Assembly (NCBI GenBank): GCA_900316985.1
Contig: ONFE01000005.1
Location: 1-64,000, forward strand
Length of the DNA stretch: 64,000 bases
Source of the DNA: an uncultured Prevotellaceae bacterium
Lineage (GTDB): Bacteria; Bacteroidota; Bacteroidia; Bacteroidales; Bacteroidaceae
Direction: 5' to 3'
Shown one piece after another: positions 26,153-34,762 of this stretch (positions are counted from its first letter, which is position 1; each line of letters opens with the position of its first letter). Both the position numbers and the translations under genes were made by a program. The notes beneath the pieces were generated by a model. That model had not been told where the DNA came from. It did no database searches and saw only the letters and a program-made list of their open reading frames with translations.

Positions 26153-28245
26153 TTCTTTTTCAATACTACAGCACTACGTGCCGGAATGTACAACTTAAGC
26201 CACTCTTTGTGGTCTTTCACGTAGAGCGGGTCGAAATTCGTGAGATGCGTCACCGAATCATCGGCAAATCCGAAACCGCCGAAGTCCTTTGAGTCGGTGT
26301 TCAGCACCACGTCGTAGCTACCTGTGGGCACCAGGAAGCCATAGTCGGTGAACGACTGCGTGGGTGAGAAGTTGAACACGAAGATGAGGTCGCCGCGCAT
26401 GAAGGCCAGTATCTGGTCTCCGTCGTTGTGCCATATTTCCTGAACGGGCGTGTTCTGGAAGTTCTTCTGACTCTTGATCACCTTCAGCATCTCGCGGTCG
26501 AAGTCACCCAGCCAGTGGTAGCAGAGGTCCTTATTGTCCACGAGGTTCCACTGGCGGCGTGCATACTTGTAGCTCCATCCGTTGCCCTCACGCGGGAAGT
26601 CAATCCATTCGGGATGTCCGAACTCATTACCCATGAAGTTCAGGTAGCCGCCGTTGATGGCTGCTGCCGTCACCAGTCGTATCATCTTGTGGAGGGCAAT
26701 ACCGCGCTCTGCCACGCCGTTGACGTCCTTCTTGGCGAAATGCCAGTACATGTCGGCGTCGATGAGACGGAAGATGATGGTCTTGTCGCCCACCAGTGCC
26801 TGGTCGTGGCTCTCGCAGTAGGAAATGGTCTTCTCGTCGGGACGGCGGTTCTTCACCTCCCAGAAAATGCTCGACGGTTTCCAGTTCTCGTCGCTCTGCT
26901 CCTTGATGGTCTTAATCCAGTAGTCGGGGATGTTCATGGCCATGCGGTAGTCGAAGCCGTAGCCGCCGTCCTCAAACTTGGCAGCCAGTCCCGGCATTCC
27001 CGAAACTTCCTCGGCAATGGTGATGGCATTTTTGTTCACCTCGTGAATCAGGCAGTTGGCCAGCGTGAGGTAGCAGATGGCGTTGTCGTCCTGATGACCG
27101 TTGAAATAGTCGGCATAGTTGCAGAATGCCTCTCCCAGTCCATGGCTGTAGTAGAGCATCGAGGTCACACCGTCGAAGCGGAAGCCGTCGAAGTGGAACT
27201 CCTGCAGCCAGTACTTGCAGTTGGAGAGCAGGAAGTGGATGACGTCGTCCTTGCCATAGTCGAAGCAGAGCGAATCCCATGCGGGATGCTCGTGGCGGTC
27301 GCCGGGATAGAAGAACTGATTGGGATCTCCGCAGAGATTACCAAGGCCTTCCACCTCGTTCTTCACGGCATGTGAATGCACGATGTCCATGATGACGGCC
27401 ACCCCGTTCTTGTGGGCCTCGTCGATGAGCGCCTTCAGCTCCTCGGGCGTTCCGAAACGGCTCGAAGCCGCGAAGAAACTGCTCACGTGGTAGCCGAACG
27501 AACCATAGTAGGGATGCTCCTGGATGGCCATGATCTGGATGCAGTTGTAGCCGTCCTTGATGATGCGCGGCAGGATGTTCTCGCGGAACTCCGTATAGGT
27601 GCCCACCTTCTCCGCATCCTCACCCATGCCGATATGGCACTCGTAGATGAGCAGCGGACTCTTGTTGGGCTTGAAGGTCTTTTTCTTCCACTCGTAAGGC
27701 TTTTCGGGTGCCCACACTTGAGCGGAGAATATCTTCGTCTGCTCGTCCTGCACCACGCGCTGGATCCATGCAGGGATGCGCTCGCCCTCGCCGCCGTTCC
27801 ACTTCACGTGCATCTTGAACAAGTCGCCATGCTTCATGGCCTTCTTCGGCAGTTTCAGCTCCCAGTTGCCCGTGCCCTCGATGCGCTTGCAGCGGTACTT
27901 GTCGTCCTCCTGCCAGTTGTTGAAGTCACCCACCAGATAGATGTCGGTAGCGTTGGGGGCCCACTCGCGGAACACCCACTGGCCGCGTGCCGTCTGATGC
28001 AGTCCGAAATACTCATGACCGTTGGCAAAGTCAGAGAGTTTCAGCTTTCCGTTGCGGGTAAGCTGGTTCAGTTTCCACAGAGCGTGGTCATGACGTCCGC
28101 GTATGGCGTCCTCGAAGGGCTCCAGCCATCCGTCATTCATCACCAGTCCAATGTGCTGCGGCTTTTTGGGGGCAGCCTTTTTGGCTGTAGTCTTCTTGGC
28201 AGCGGGCTTCTTGGCCTTTTCTGCTGGTTTCTTTGTAGTAGCCAT
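26149..28245 (-). CDS. glgB: 1,4-alpha-glucan branching enzyme with Lys/Ala-rich N-terminal tail
   Basis: GlgB introduces alpha-1,6 branches into glycogen. It is the eukaryote-type (GH13_8) form: a CBM48 domain at about 65-160 and GH13 regions VIMDIVHSHA, FRFDGVTSMLY, AEEVSG and CESHDQAL. The 698 residues include an extra N-terminal tail of about 30 residues made of Lys, Ala, Pro and Thr (KKPAEKAKKPAAKKTTAKK), histone H1-like and not part of the enzyme fold. Its ATG overlaps the YhcH-family stop by 1 bp. The DUF6057-like gene follows. Confidence 0.93.
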   Translation of the reverse strand: MATTKKPAEKAKKPAAKKTTAKKAAPKKPQHIGLVMNDGWLEPFEDAIRGRHDHALWKLNQLTRNGKLKLSDFANGHEYFGLHQTARGQWVFREWAPNATDIYLVGDFNNWQEDDKYRCKRIEGTGNWELKLPKKAMKHGDLFKMHVKWNGGEGERIPAWIQRVVQDEQTKIFSAQVWAPEKPYEWKKKTFKPNKSPLLIYECHIGMGEDAEKVGTYTEFRENILPRIIKDGYNCIQIMAIQEHPYYGSFGYHVSSFFAASSRFGTPEELKALIDEAHKNGVAVIMDIVHSHAVKNEVEGLGNLCGDPNQFFYPGDRHEHPAWDSLCFDYGKDDVIHFLLSNCKYWLQEFHFDGFRFDGVTSMLYYSHGLGEAFCNYADYFNGHQDDNAICYLTLANCLIHEVNKNAITIAEEVSGMPGLAAKFEDGGYGFDYRMAMNIPDYWIKTIKEQSDENWKPSSIFWEVKNRRPDEKTISYCESHDQALVGDKTIIFRLIDADMYWHFAKKDVNGVAERGIALHKMIRLVTAAAINGGYLNFMGNEFGHPEWIDFPREGNGWSYKYARRQWNLVDNKDLCYHWLGDFDREMLKVIKSQKNFQNTPVQEIWHNDGDQILAFMRGDLIFVFNFSPTQSFTDYGFLVPTGSYDVVLNTDSKDFGGFGFADDSVTHLTNFDPLYVKDHKEWLKLYIPARSAVVLKKN

Positions 28246-28694
28246 TATGCCTTGATTTTAAAGATTGCTTTCTTGATGGCGGGTTCGCTGGAGATGCAGG
28301 GGGCATGCCCGTCCTGCGGGAAGAAGATGGCCATCTCGCCGGGCTTGCAGGTCACGTAGGTGGCAGCCTTCGTCGCTCCGTACTTTGTGATGTCCTTCTC
28401 GTCGTTGTATTCAAATTCCGTGGGCAGGTCGGCCAGCGGCGTGAAACCGAAGGTCTCCTCTCCCGATAGCGGAATCTGGATGTCGATCATGCGGCGGTGG
28501 GTTTCGAGCGTTGCCTCTTCGGCAGAGCGCCCCTTGGCCACCTGGATGTTCACGAAGAGGTCCTTGTCCTTGATGAGGTGCTTGCCCTCTTCGAGTGCAT
28601 TCAGGTCATTTGTTTTCAGGAAATCCACGATGTCCTTGAACAGTGGATTCAGACTTGCGTAGAAGTTCAGTTTGTCGAGTTTGTCAATTACCAT
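28245..28694 (-). CDS. YhcH/YjgK/YiaL-family protein
   Basis: A 149-residue cupin-like protein of the YhcH/DUF386 family, related to EbgC. Family features are THRRMIDIQIPLSGEE and KPGEMAIFFPQDGHAP. Members are tied to sugar (sialic acid, beta-galactoside) metabolism, but the reaction here is unknown. It overlaps glgB by 1 bp, suggesting a carbohydrate-linked role. Confidence 0.88.
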   Translation of the reverse strand: MVIDKLDKLNFYASLNPLFKDIVDFLKTNDLNALEEGKHLIKDKDLFVNIQVAKGRSAEEATLETHRRMIDIQIPLSGEETFGFTPLADLPTEFEYNDEKDITKYGATKAATYVTCKPGEMAIFFPQDGHAPCISSEPAIKKAIFKIKA

Positions 28695-28714
28695 GGTTAT
28701 TGGGTTTTATGGGT

Positions 28715-29830
28715 TTATTTCTTGCGTCCGCGGTCATAGATGCCCTGCGAGGTGATGCGGCCGTTGCGGTCTTTCTCCACATACTTGCCGTCGCGGTAGT
28801 CGTTCACGTAATTGCCTTCGAAGCGGTTGCCGTTCTTGTCAACCTCGATGGCCGCACCGTTGCGCTTGCCGTTGCGGTAGGTGCCCTTGAACTTGCTGCC
28901 GTCGTGGAAGTGGATGATGACCTCGCCGTTGACCGTTCCGTTGCGGAACTGTCCTTCAAAGACGTCGCCCGACTTCTTCGTCAGCTTGCCGTAGCCGTTG
29001 GGCATATCGTTGTGCCACGTGCCCGTATAGATGTCGCCGTTCTTCCAGGCGCATGTGCCCTGTCCGTCCTTGGCGCCATCCTTGAAGTGGCCCGTGTATT
29101 TGTCGCCGTTGGCATACCGGAAGATGCCTTGTCCCGTACGTTCGCCCTGCACGTAGTCACCTTCGTAGCGGTCGCCGTTCTGGAACTTGTAGATACCTTT
29201 TCCGTGCTGGATGTCATCCTTCCAGTCGCCCACGTATTCATCGCCGTCGGCATACTTGTTGGTACCCTTGCCGTTGCGCTGGTTGTTCGCCCACATACCG
29301 TCGTAGGTAGTGCCGTCGCCCCAGTCGAAGAGACCCTTGCCGTCCTTCATGTCGTCCTTCCACATACCGTCGTAGAAGGCACCGCTGGCATACGTGTAGC
29401 GCCCCTTGCCGTTGCGCTTGTCCTGCTGCCAGTTGCCGTCATACTTGTCGCCGTTGTAGTAGTACATCGTGCCGTGGCCCTGCTGGTAGTCGCGGAACCA
29501 CAGTCCCTCGTAGCGGTTGTTGTTCATAAACCAGAAAGTTCCCTTGCCATGCTGCTGGTTCTGGAACCACTGGCCCTCGTATTTCTCACCGTCGGAGAAG
29601 GTATAGGTGCCGTATCCGTGGCGCTTGCCCTTCTCGTACTCGCCGTCGTAGATGTCGCCGTTGCTGTAGACCACGCTGCCCTTGCCGTGGGGCTTTCCGG
29701 CCATCATCTCGCCCTTGTACTGCCCCGACAGATTGCCTTCCTTGATCTCACAGGAGCCCAGCGAGATCTTCTGCGCCGAGACGCAGAGCGGAAGAGAAAT
29801 AAATAGGTATGTTAATATCTTGGATTTCAC
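28715..29830 (-). CDS. Secreted MORN-repeat protein
   Basis: A 371-residue protein with a signal peptide (to about VSAQ, residue 20) followed by about 13-14 MORN repeats of roughly 23 residues, each with the pattern Y-G-x-W/F/Y...G-x-G (for example YEGQWFQNQQHGKGTFWF). MORN repeats form an elongated beta sheet; the partner is unknown. Its start codon is GTG at 29830. A -7 box at 29862-29869 lies just upstream. It is not obviously linked with the YhcH-glgB genes 20 bp downstream, though co-transcription is possible. Confidence 0.88.
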   Translation of the reverse strand: MKSKILTYLFISLPLCVSAQKISLGSCEIKEGNLSGQYKGEMMAGKPHGKGSVVYSNGDIYDGEYEKGKRHGYGTYTFSDGEKYEGQWFQNQQHGKGTFWFMNNNRYEGLWFRDYQQGHGTMYYYNGDKYDGNWQQDKRNGKGRYTYASGAFYDGMWKDDMKDGKGLFDWGDGTTYDGMWANNQRNGKGTNKYADGDEYVGDWKDDIQHGKGIYKFQNGDRYEGDYVQGERTGQGIFRYANGDKYTGHFKDGAKDGQGTCAWKNGDIYTGTWHNDMPNGYGKLTKKSGDVFEGQFRNGTVNGEVIIHFHDGSKFKGTYRNGKRNGAAIEVDKNGNRFEGNYVNDYRDGKYVEKDRNGRITSQGIYDRGRKK

Positions 29831-29861
29831 GATTCTTAATTCTGATTAATGATTTGTTGTG

Positions 29862-29869
29862 CAAAGATA
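29862..29869 (-). promoter_or_regulatory. -7 box for the MORN protein gene
   Basis: It reads TATCTTTG on the minus strand, 31 bp upstream of the GTG start. A second identical box reads at 29938-29945 and is part of a 7-bp inverted repeat at 29928-29946. Confidence 0.6.
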
Positions 29870-29989
29870 CGATTAAGCGAGGACATATGCAAATAAAACT
29901 CGTTTTAATTTGCTGTGTCGAGCGAAAGTATCTTCTGCAAAGATACAAATAAAAAATGAATAAATGGTGAAGATTTAAGATTTATTTTG

Positions 29990-29997
29990 TACCTTTG
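29990..29997 (+). promoter_or_regulatory. -7 box for kdsB
   Basis: TACCTTTG lies 19 bp before the kdsB ATG and excludes the longer frame that begins at 29987. Confidence 0.65.
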
Positions 29998-30016
29998 CGC
30001 TAAAATAGGAACTATT

Positions 30017-30766
30017 ATGAAATTCATCGGAGTGATTCCCGCCCGCTACGCATCCACGCGCTTCCCGGGCAAGCCCCTGGCCATGCTGGGCGGCAAGAGT
30101 GTGATTCAGAGAGTTTACGAACAGGTGTCGAGTGTGCTCGACAGCGCCTATGTGGCTACCGACGACGAGCGCATCCGCCAGGCCGTGGAAGCCTTCGGCG
30201 GCAAGGCCGTGATGACCTCTCCTGACCATAAGAGCGGCACCGACCGTATCGAGGAAGCCGTTCAGAAGATCGGCGGCTCGTTCGACGTGGTCATCAACAT
30301 TCAAGGCGACGAGCCCTTCATCCAGCGCTCCCAGCTCGAGGAAATCATCCGCTGCTTCGACGATGCCGAGACGCAGATTGCCACCCTCGGCAAACCCTTC
30401 GACAAAGCCCAGGGCTTCGCGGCCGTGGAGAACCCCAACAGCCCGAAGATCGTCGTCGACAACCGCGGCTATGCCCTCTATTTCTCCCGTTCTGTGATAC
30501 CCTACATCCGCGGCAAGGAGACCGCCGAGTGGATGGACCACTACCCTTTCCTGAAGCATCTCGGCATCTACGCCTACCGCACGGAAGTGCTCCACGAGAT
30601 CACGCGCCTGCCGCAGAGCTCCCTCGAACTGGCCGAAAGCCTTGAGCAGCTGCGCTGGCTCCAGAACGGCTACCGCATCAAGGTAGGCCTCACCGACGTG
30701 GAGACCGTAGGCATTGACACCCCCGAGGACCTCGAACGCGCAGAAGCATTCCTCAAAGGGCTGTAG
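30017..30766 (+). CDS. kdsB: CMP-KDO synthetase
   Basis: KdsB activates KDO with CTP for lipopolysaccharide core synthesis. The 249-residue protein has the nucleotidyltransferase start FIGVIPARYASTRFPGKPLA, then VATDDERI and INIQGDEPFI, and ends GIDTPEDLERAE, all family features. The ATG at 30017 is set by these motifs and the upstream -7 box. A long inverted repeat follows the gene. Confidence 0.95.
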   Translation: MKFIGVIPARYASTRFPGKPLAMLGGKSVIQRVYEQVSSVLDSAYVATDDERIRQAVEAFGGKAVMTSPDHKSGTDRIEEAVQKIGGSFDVVINIQGDEPFIQRSQLEEIIRCFDDAETQIATLGKPFDKAQGFAAVENPNSPKIVVDNRGYALYFSRSVIPYIRGKETAEWMDHYPFLKHLGIYAYRTEVLHEITRLPQSSLELAESLEQLRWLQNGYRIKVGLTDVETVGIDTPEDLERAEAFLKGL

Positions 30767-30810
30767 ATTCCTAAATCTGATATATTTTAAGGTGATATAA
30801 ATCTACATAT

Positions 30811-30934
30811 GGTGATGAGGTGACGAGGTGACGACTATTTTCGCAACTTATTATAAATAAATTCCATAAAACTTGCGCGCGTGTCAAAAATATAAAGTTT
30901 ATAAAAATAGTCGTCACCTCGTCACCTCATCACC
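30811..30934. repeat. Perfect 31-bp inverted repeat with 62-bp AT-rich loop
   Basis: Arms 30811-30841 and 30904-30934 are exact reverse complements built of GAGGTGACGAGGTGACGAC-type direct repeats. The loop contains GCGCGCGT and AAAAATATAAAG. It lies in the convergent gap between kdsB and the porin gene, directly before the 22-bp array. It could be a small non-autonomous element, and its strong hairpin could also act as a transcription barrier. Confidence 0.85.
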
Positions 30935-30935
30935 C

Positions 30936-31063
30936 TAAAACATCATCCGCAGGCTTCCAAAGTATCATCCGCCGGGCTCCAAAACATCATCCGCCCAACT
31001 TCAAAACATCATCCGCTGAAAAGCAAAGTATCATCCGCTGAATGGCAACGGATGATACTTTTG
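30936..31063. repeat. 22-bp tandem array, five direct units plus one inverted core
   Basis: Direct units start at 30936, 30958, 30980, 31002 and 31024, each exactly 22 bp. The core is CAAAACATCATCCG or CAAAGTATCATCCG, with 8 variable bases. An inverted core copy lies at 31049-31063 and pairs with the last direct unit to form a 14-bp stem (31024-31063) near the end of the porin gene. The core is shared with the 290-377 array. Confidence 0.9.
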
Positions 31064-31087
31064 TAACACTATATGAAGTGAGGGAAA

Positions 31088-32704
31088 TCAGAAGCGGTAG
31101 CCCAGCGTGAGCAGCGCCTGATGGCGGTTGTCCTCCACCTTCGTGGCTGTGCAGTAGCTCTCTGCCTGAGGGGTGACGAGCTCTTTCTGGAAGGGATAGA
31201 AGTCGCCTTTCTTGGTGGAGTACTGATAAGCCAGATCTACGTAGAAATTCTGGTAGGTGTAGCCCATACCGAGAGTAAGACGGTGGGTGCAATCCCAGTT
31301 GGTGTAGTCGGTCGTGGATGAATAGGCCGTACCGAGGGAGTTGACGAAACCGTCACGATAGTTGCGCATGCCTTCCTTCTTGTAGGCGGGACTCACATAG
31401 TTGTAGCCTGCGCGGAGGGCGAGTTCGGGGATGGGCTTGTACTCAGCACCTAATTTCAGGGTGCTCACACCCTTGAGGGTGAGGTCGGTATGGGCGTTCA
31501 TTGCTTCGTCGCTATAGCTGCGGCTGTAATATTCGTCATAGTACCAATCGTAGTACTCTCCATCCTTTTCGCGTGTGTCGATAGTACTGAAATTGCTGTA
31601 CTCGAAGGTGGCTCCGAGGGCCAGGTAATTACCAACGGTGTGACCTGCGCTGACGCCGAACTTCCACGGGGTGTTGAGACGGAACTCGTAGACCTCATCG
31701 TTTTCAACAACAGAGTAGGCTCCTGCAGAGTAAGCTTTACCGTCGATCATGTACTCATCCAGGTTGTTGTTGAGTGACGTGAAGTTAGAGGTCTTCAGGT
31801 CGTAGAACGTAGGTGTAGACACATAGGCTCCGAGACGGAAGGCCGACTCCTCGATGGGGCGCACGATGATACCTGCCTTGACATCATAGCCTATGCCTGT
31901 GATCTTGCGCTCATCATACATCTGCGTTTCACCTATTTTTCCGTAATCGGTAGAGACGTTCTCCCAATAGTCGGTTATGGCCTTGTAGTGGACATCATGG
32001 AGGCCGAAGGTGATTCCCAGATATACACGGTCGTTGATGTTACCGCTGAGGTTGAAATCGTACTCGCCGATATAGCCCTTTGTATGGCGGTTGAACTTGA
32101 AATCGTCGGCATACAGGTAGTAGTATTCGCCGTCGTAGGTGTTGAAGTTCAGGCCCTGGTTGATGAGCTCATCCACCTGGCTGTAGGTGGGAGGATAGGA
32201 ACCTATGAATGTAGGCTCGTATTTGCCTTCCGTACCTTGATAGCCCAGCTGTCCGGTCTTGATACCACTTGCATAGGAGATGGCCTGCTGGGAACCTTCA
32301 CCGAGCTTATTGGCGGCATAGAGGATATGGTTGAAATCGCGGCTCTTGTGATAGTTGAAGCCGAAATTCATATACGAATTCTTGCCTGAGGGGCGTGAGA
32401 TGACAAATCCGACCTGGTCGAACGACATGTGGGTCTTGTCGCCAGTGGCATCCTTATCGACGTTTCCCTGACTGACAAATCCGAATGTGCCGCTGACGTT
32501 AGAACGGCGGAAGAGTGCCATACCGGCAGGGTTGGTGGAGATGGTGGAGATGTCGGCTCCGAGGGCTTCCATGGCGCCTCCCATACCCACGTAGCGTGCC
32601 GTTCCGTTCAGATCCTCAGTAGCCGTATTGGCATCCTGATAAGTTTCTTGTGCCACTACGGGCAATGCGGCCACAAGGCACATCAATAACACAATCTTTT
32701 TCAT
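31088..32704 (-). CDS. Outer-membrane protein of the FadL/OmpP1 transport family
   Basis: A 538-residue outer-membrane protein. The signal peptide ends VVAQE (about residue 19). The N-terminal region (ARYVGMGGAMEALGADISTI, STNPAGMALFRRSN) is the conserved FadL/TodX/OmpP1 plug-like segment, and the remainder is alternating beta strands ending TLGYRF. FadL relatives move hydrophobic compounds; the substrate here is unknown. It lies 44 bp downstream of the Tyr/Trp-rich secreted protein gene on the same strand and may share its promoter. Confidence 0.87.
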   Translation of the reverse strand: MKKIVLLMCLVAALPVVAQETYQDANTATEDLNGTARYVGMGGAMEALGADISTISTNPAGMALFRRSNVSGTFGFVSQGNVDKDATGDKTHMSFDQVGFVISRPSGKNSYMNFGFNYHKSRDFNHILYAANKLGEGSQQAISYASGIKTGQLGYQGTEGKYEPTFIGSYPPTYSQVDELINQGLNFNTYDGEYYYLYADDFKFNRHTKGYIGEYDFNLSGNINDRVYLGITFGLHDVHYKAITDYWENVSTDYGKIGETQMYDERKITGIGYDVKAGIIVRPIEESAFRLGAYVSTPTFYDLKTSNFTSLNNNLDEYMIDGKAYSAGAYSVVENDEVYEFRLNTPWKFGVSAGHTVGNYLALGATFEYSNFSTIDTREKDGEYYDWYYDEYYSRSYSDEAMNAHTDLTLKGVSTLKLGAEYKPIPELALRAGYNYVSPAYKKEGMRNYRDGFVNSLGTAYSSTTDYTNWDCTHRLTLGMGYTYQNFYVDLAYQYSTKKGDFYPFQKELVTPQAESYCTATKVEDNRHQALLTLGYRF

Positions 32705-32748
32705 ATTCGTATGTCTGTTTAAATTCGTTATTGTATAAAGTCTATGAA

Positions 32749-33759
32749 TTAATGACGACCACGGGCGCCGCCTCCGCCGTAACCTCCGCCGCGGGATACG
32801 CCGCTGCTGAAGCTGCCACCGCCGCCACCGCGTGAGCTGCTGCCGCCGCTGAAGCCGCCGCTGCTGCGCGTGCTGCTTCCACTGCTGTAGCTACCACTGC
32901 TGCGCGTGCTGCTTCCACTGCTGAAAGTGCCTCCACGGGTGGCACCGCTGCTGTAGGTAGTGCCGCGGGTGCCTGAAGTGCTGCTACCGCCGCTGTAGGT
33001 GCCGCCACGCGTTCCGTATGCACGTGAATGTCCGAAGCCACGGCTGTTGTCGCCACGGTAAGTGGTGGTATTTTTGATGCGTGAGCTGGTGCTGCCCCAA
33101 TCCACTCTCCTACTTCCGGTATTGCCCGTACGTGAGCTGGAATTGATGACGTACAACGGGCGTGAATAGCTCCATCCGCCATACCAGCCCCAACGGTAAG
33201 GTGAGCCCCATCCGTACCAGCTGTAGTAGTAGGGATCATACCAGTCGTACCAGCCGTACCAGCCATACAGGCCGTTATAGCCATAGCTGTAGTACCAGGG
33301 GTCGTACCATCCCCAGCGGCTGTACCACCAAGGTGAATGCCAGCCGTAATAGGGTCCGCGGAACCATGGATCGTACCAGTAGAAATCGTCAAAGCGACTC
33401 ATCCGACGGCTGTAGTAGTAGTCATCGTCCACATCATATTCCACCTTCGTGCCGGGATAGACAGCGAGCGTATCGGTCACGTCTTCAGCACTGGAATGGA
33501 ATTCGATGATGTCATTGCCCAGCGAGTCGGTGCCTATCTTCTCGAAATAACTGCCGAACTTTCCGCGACGGTTGTACTCGTCGATGTTGCGATCGCTCCC
33601 GCTATAATAAGTGGTTGCCTCGCTTTCGACTTTTTCCGGGGTCGGGGTGCTCTTCACTGTCTTATCACTCTTCTTAGGGGTGAAATACAGGTCGTCCTGC
33701 GCCATCATGGAGATTGGCAGTGCACCAAAGAGGACTGATAATAGAACTAATTTCTTCAT
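32749..33759 (-). CDS. Secreted protein with Tyr/Trp-rich and Ser/Gly/Arg-rich low-complexity regions
   Basis: A 336-residue exported protein (signal peptide to about MMAQ, residue 21). An ordinary acidic N-terminal part ends near residue 122. A block of about 75 residues then consists mainly of Tyr, Trp, Gly, Asp and Pro (for example DWYDPYYYSWYGWG). The last about 130 residues are Ser/Gly/Thr/Arg-rich with SGSSTRSS repeats and an RGG-like end (GGGYGGGGARGRH). No enzymatic motif is visible. Reading-frame integrity and the signal peptide support it as a real gene. Function is unknown; self-association or a surface/matrix role is an inference. Confidence 0.78.
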   Translation of the reverse strand: MKKLVLLSVLFGALPISMMAQDDLYFTPKKSDKTVKSTPTPEKVESEATTYYSGSDRNIDEYNRRGKFGSYFEKIGTDSLGNDIIEFHSSAEDVTDTLAVYPGTKVEYDVDDDYYYSRRMSRFDDFYWYDPWFRGPYYGWHSPWWYSRWGWYDPWYYSYGYNGLYGWYGWYDWYDPYYYSWYGWGSPYRWGWYGGWSYSRPLYVINSSSRTGNTGSRRVDWGSTSSRIKNTTTYRGDNSRGFGHSRAYGTRGGTYSGGSSTSGTRGTTYSSGATRGGTFSSGSSTRSSGSYSSGSSTRSSGGFSGGSSSRGGGGGSFSSGVSRGGGYGGGGARGRH

Positions 33760-33787
33760 ATGCTTAAATAAAATTCTTATTCAGGCG

Positions 33788-33795
33788 CAAATTTA
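33788..33795 (-). promoter_or_regulatory. -7 box for the Tyr/Trp-rich protein gene
   Basis: It reads TAAATTTG on the minus strand, 28 bp upstream of the ATG. Confidence 0.5.
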
Positions 33796-33860
33796 CAAGT
33801 AATTTTTATGCAAAAATAAGGTTTTTTCCTATTCCGTAGTAGGATTTTCCCTATTTTTTA

Positions 33861-33868
33861 TATCTTTG
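33861..33868 (+). promoter_or_regulatory. -7 box for prmA
   Basis: TATCTTTG lies 24 bp before the prmA ATG. Confidence 0.6.
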
Positions 33869-33892
33869 CATCGAAAATTTAACTTTTGAGTG

Positions 33893-34756
33893 ATGAAATA
33901 TTACGTTGCAAACTTCAAAATCGAAGGTGCCGGAAACACGGAAGTGTGCCGCGACATCATTGCATCGCTGGCCGCAGAGGCAGGGTTCGAATCGTTTGAG
34001 GAAAACGGCGACGGCCTGAACGGCTATGTGCAGCAGGAACTTTTGGACGAAACGCTGCTCAAGTCGCTGCTCAAGGAGTTTCCCATCGATGGTGTCAACG
34101 TAACCTATTCACTCAAAGAAGCCGAATACCGGAACTGGAACGAGCAATGGGAGAATGCGGGATTCGAGCCCATCGTCATCGATGGTCGATGCATCATCCA
34201 TGACACGAAGCATCCTGTCGCCGACAAGGCCCTTGACTCCCCCACCCTCGACATCACCATTGAGGCGCGCCAGGCCTTCGGCACGGGAACCCATGAGACG
34301 ACGCGGATGATCGTGGGTGAACTGCTGAAGATGGACCTTAAGGGCAAGCGCATCCTGGACTGTGGCTGCGGAACGGGCATCCTGGGCATCGTGGCATCCA
34401 AATGCGGTGCCAGCGAAATCGTGGCCTACGACATCGATGAATGGAGCGTGGAGAATGCGCGCCACAATGCGAAGCTCAACGGTGTGAAGAACATGGAGGT
34501 GCTGGAGGGCGACCGCAACGTGCTAAGCCATGTGAGCGGTGTCTTCGACGTAGTGCTTGCCAATATTAACCGCAACATCCTGATGGCCGACATGCATCAC
34601 ATGAAGGAGGTGATGAACCACAACGGCAAGCTCATCCTGAGCGGATTCTACGATACCGACGGTTTTATGATTGCCGAGAGAGCGGGATCGCTGGGTCTCG
34701 TACTTACGGAGACCGAAGGCAGCAACAAATGGTGCATGCTGGTCTTCAGCGCATAG
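33893..34756 (+). CDS. prmA: Ribosomal protein L11 methyltransferase
   Basis: PrmA methylates L11 with S-adenosylmethionine. The SAM site is RILDCGCGTGILGIVASKCG, preceded by the family block AFGTGTHETTRM and followed by VLANINRNIL. The 287-residue length is normal. A GTG directly precedes the ATG (GTGATG), so the start could be either; I use the ATG. Confidence 0.94.
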   Translation: MKYYVANFKIEGAGNTEVCRDIIASLAAEAGFESFEENGDGLNGYVQQELLDETLLKSLLKEFPIDGVNVTYSLKEAEYRNWNEQWENAGFEPIVIDGRCIIHDTKHPVADKALDSPTLDITIEARQAFGTGTHETTRMIVGELLKMDLKGKRILDCGCGTGILGIVASKCGASEIVAYDIDEWSVENARHNAKLNGVKNMEVLEGDRNVLSHVSGVFDVVLANINRNILMADMHHMKEVMNHNGKLILSGFYDTDGFMIAERAGSLGLVLTETEGSNKWCMLVFSA

Positions 34757-34762
34757 TAAAGG

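Noticed and set aside
26428-28359. Two long plus-strand frames opposite glgB and the YhcH gene
   Set aside because: Both are hydrophobic Val/Leu-rich translations of the complementary strand of conserved genes.
28643-29806. Long plus-strand frame opposite the MORN gene
   Set aside because: The apparent hydrophobic repeats are produced by the repeated MORN codons on the other strand.
32742-33392. Ala-rich minus-strand frame overlapping the Tyr/Trp-rich protein gene
   Set aside because: It is a frame-shifted reading of Gly/Ser/Arg codons, has no signal peptide, and the real gene has one plus a promoter.
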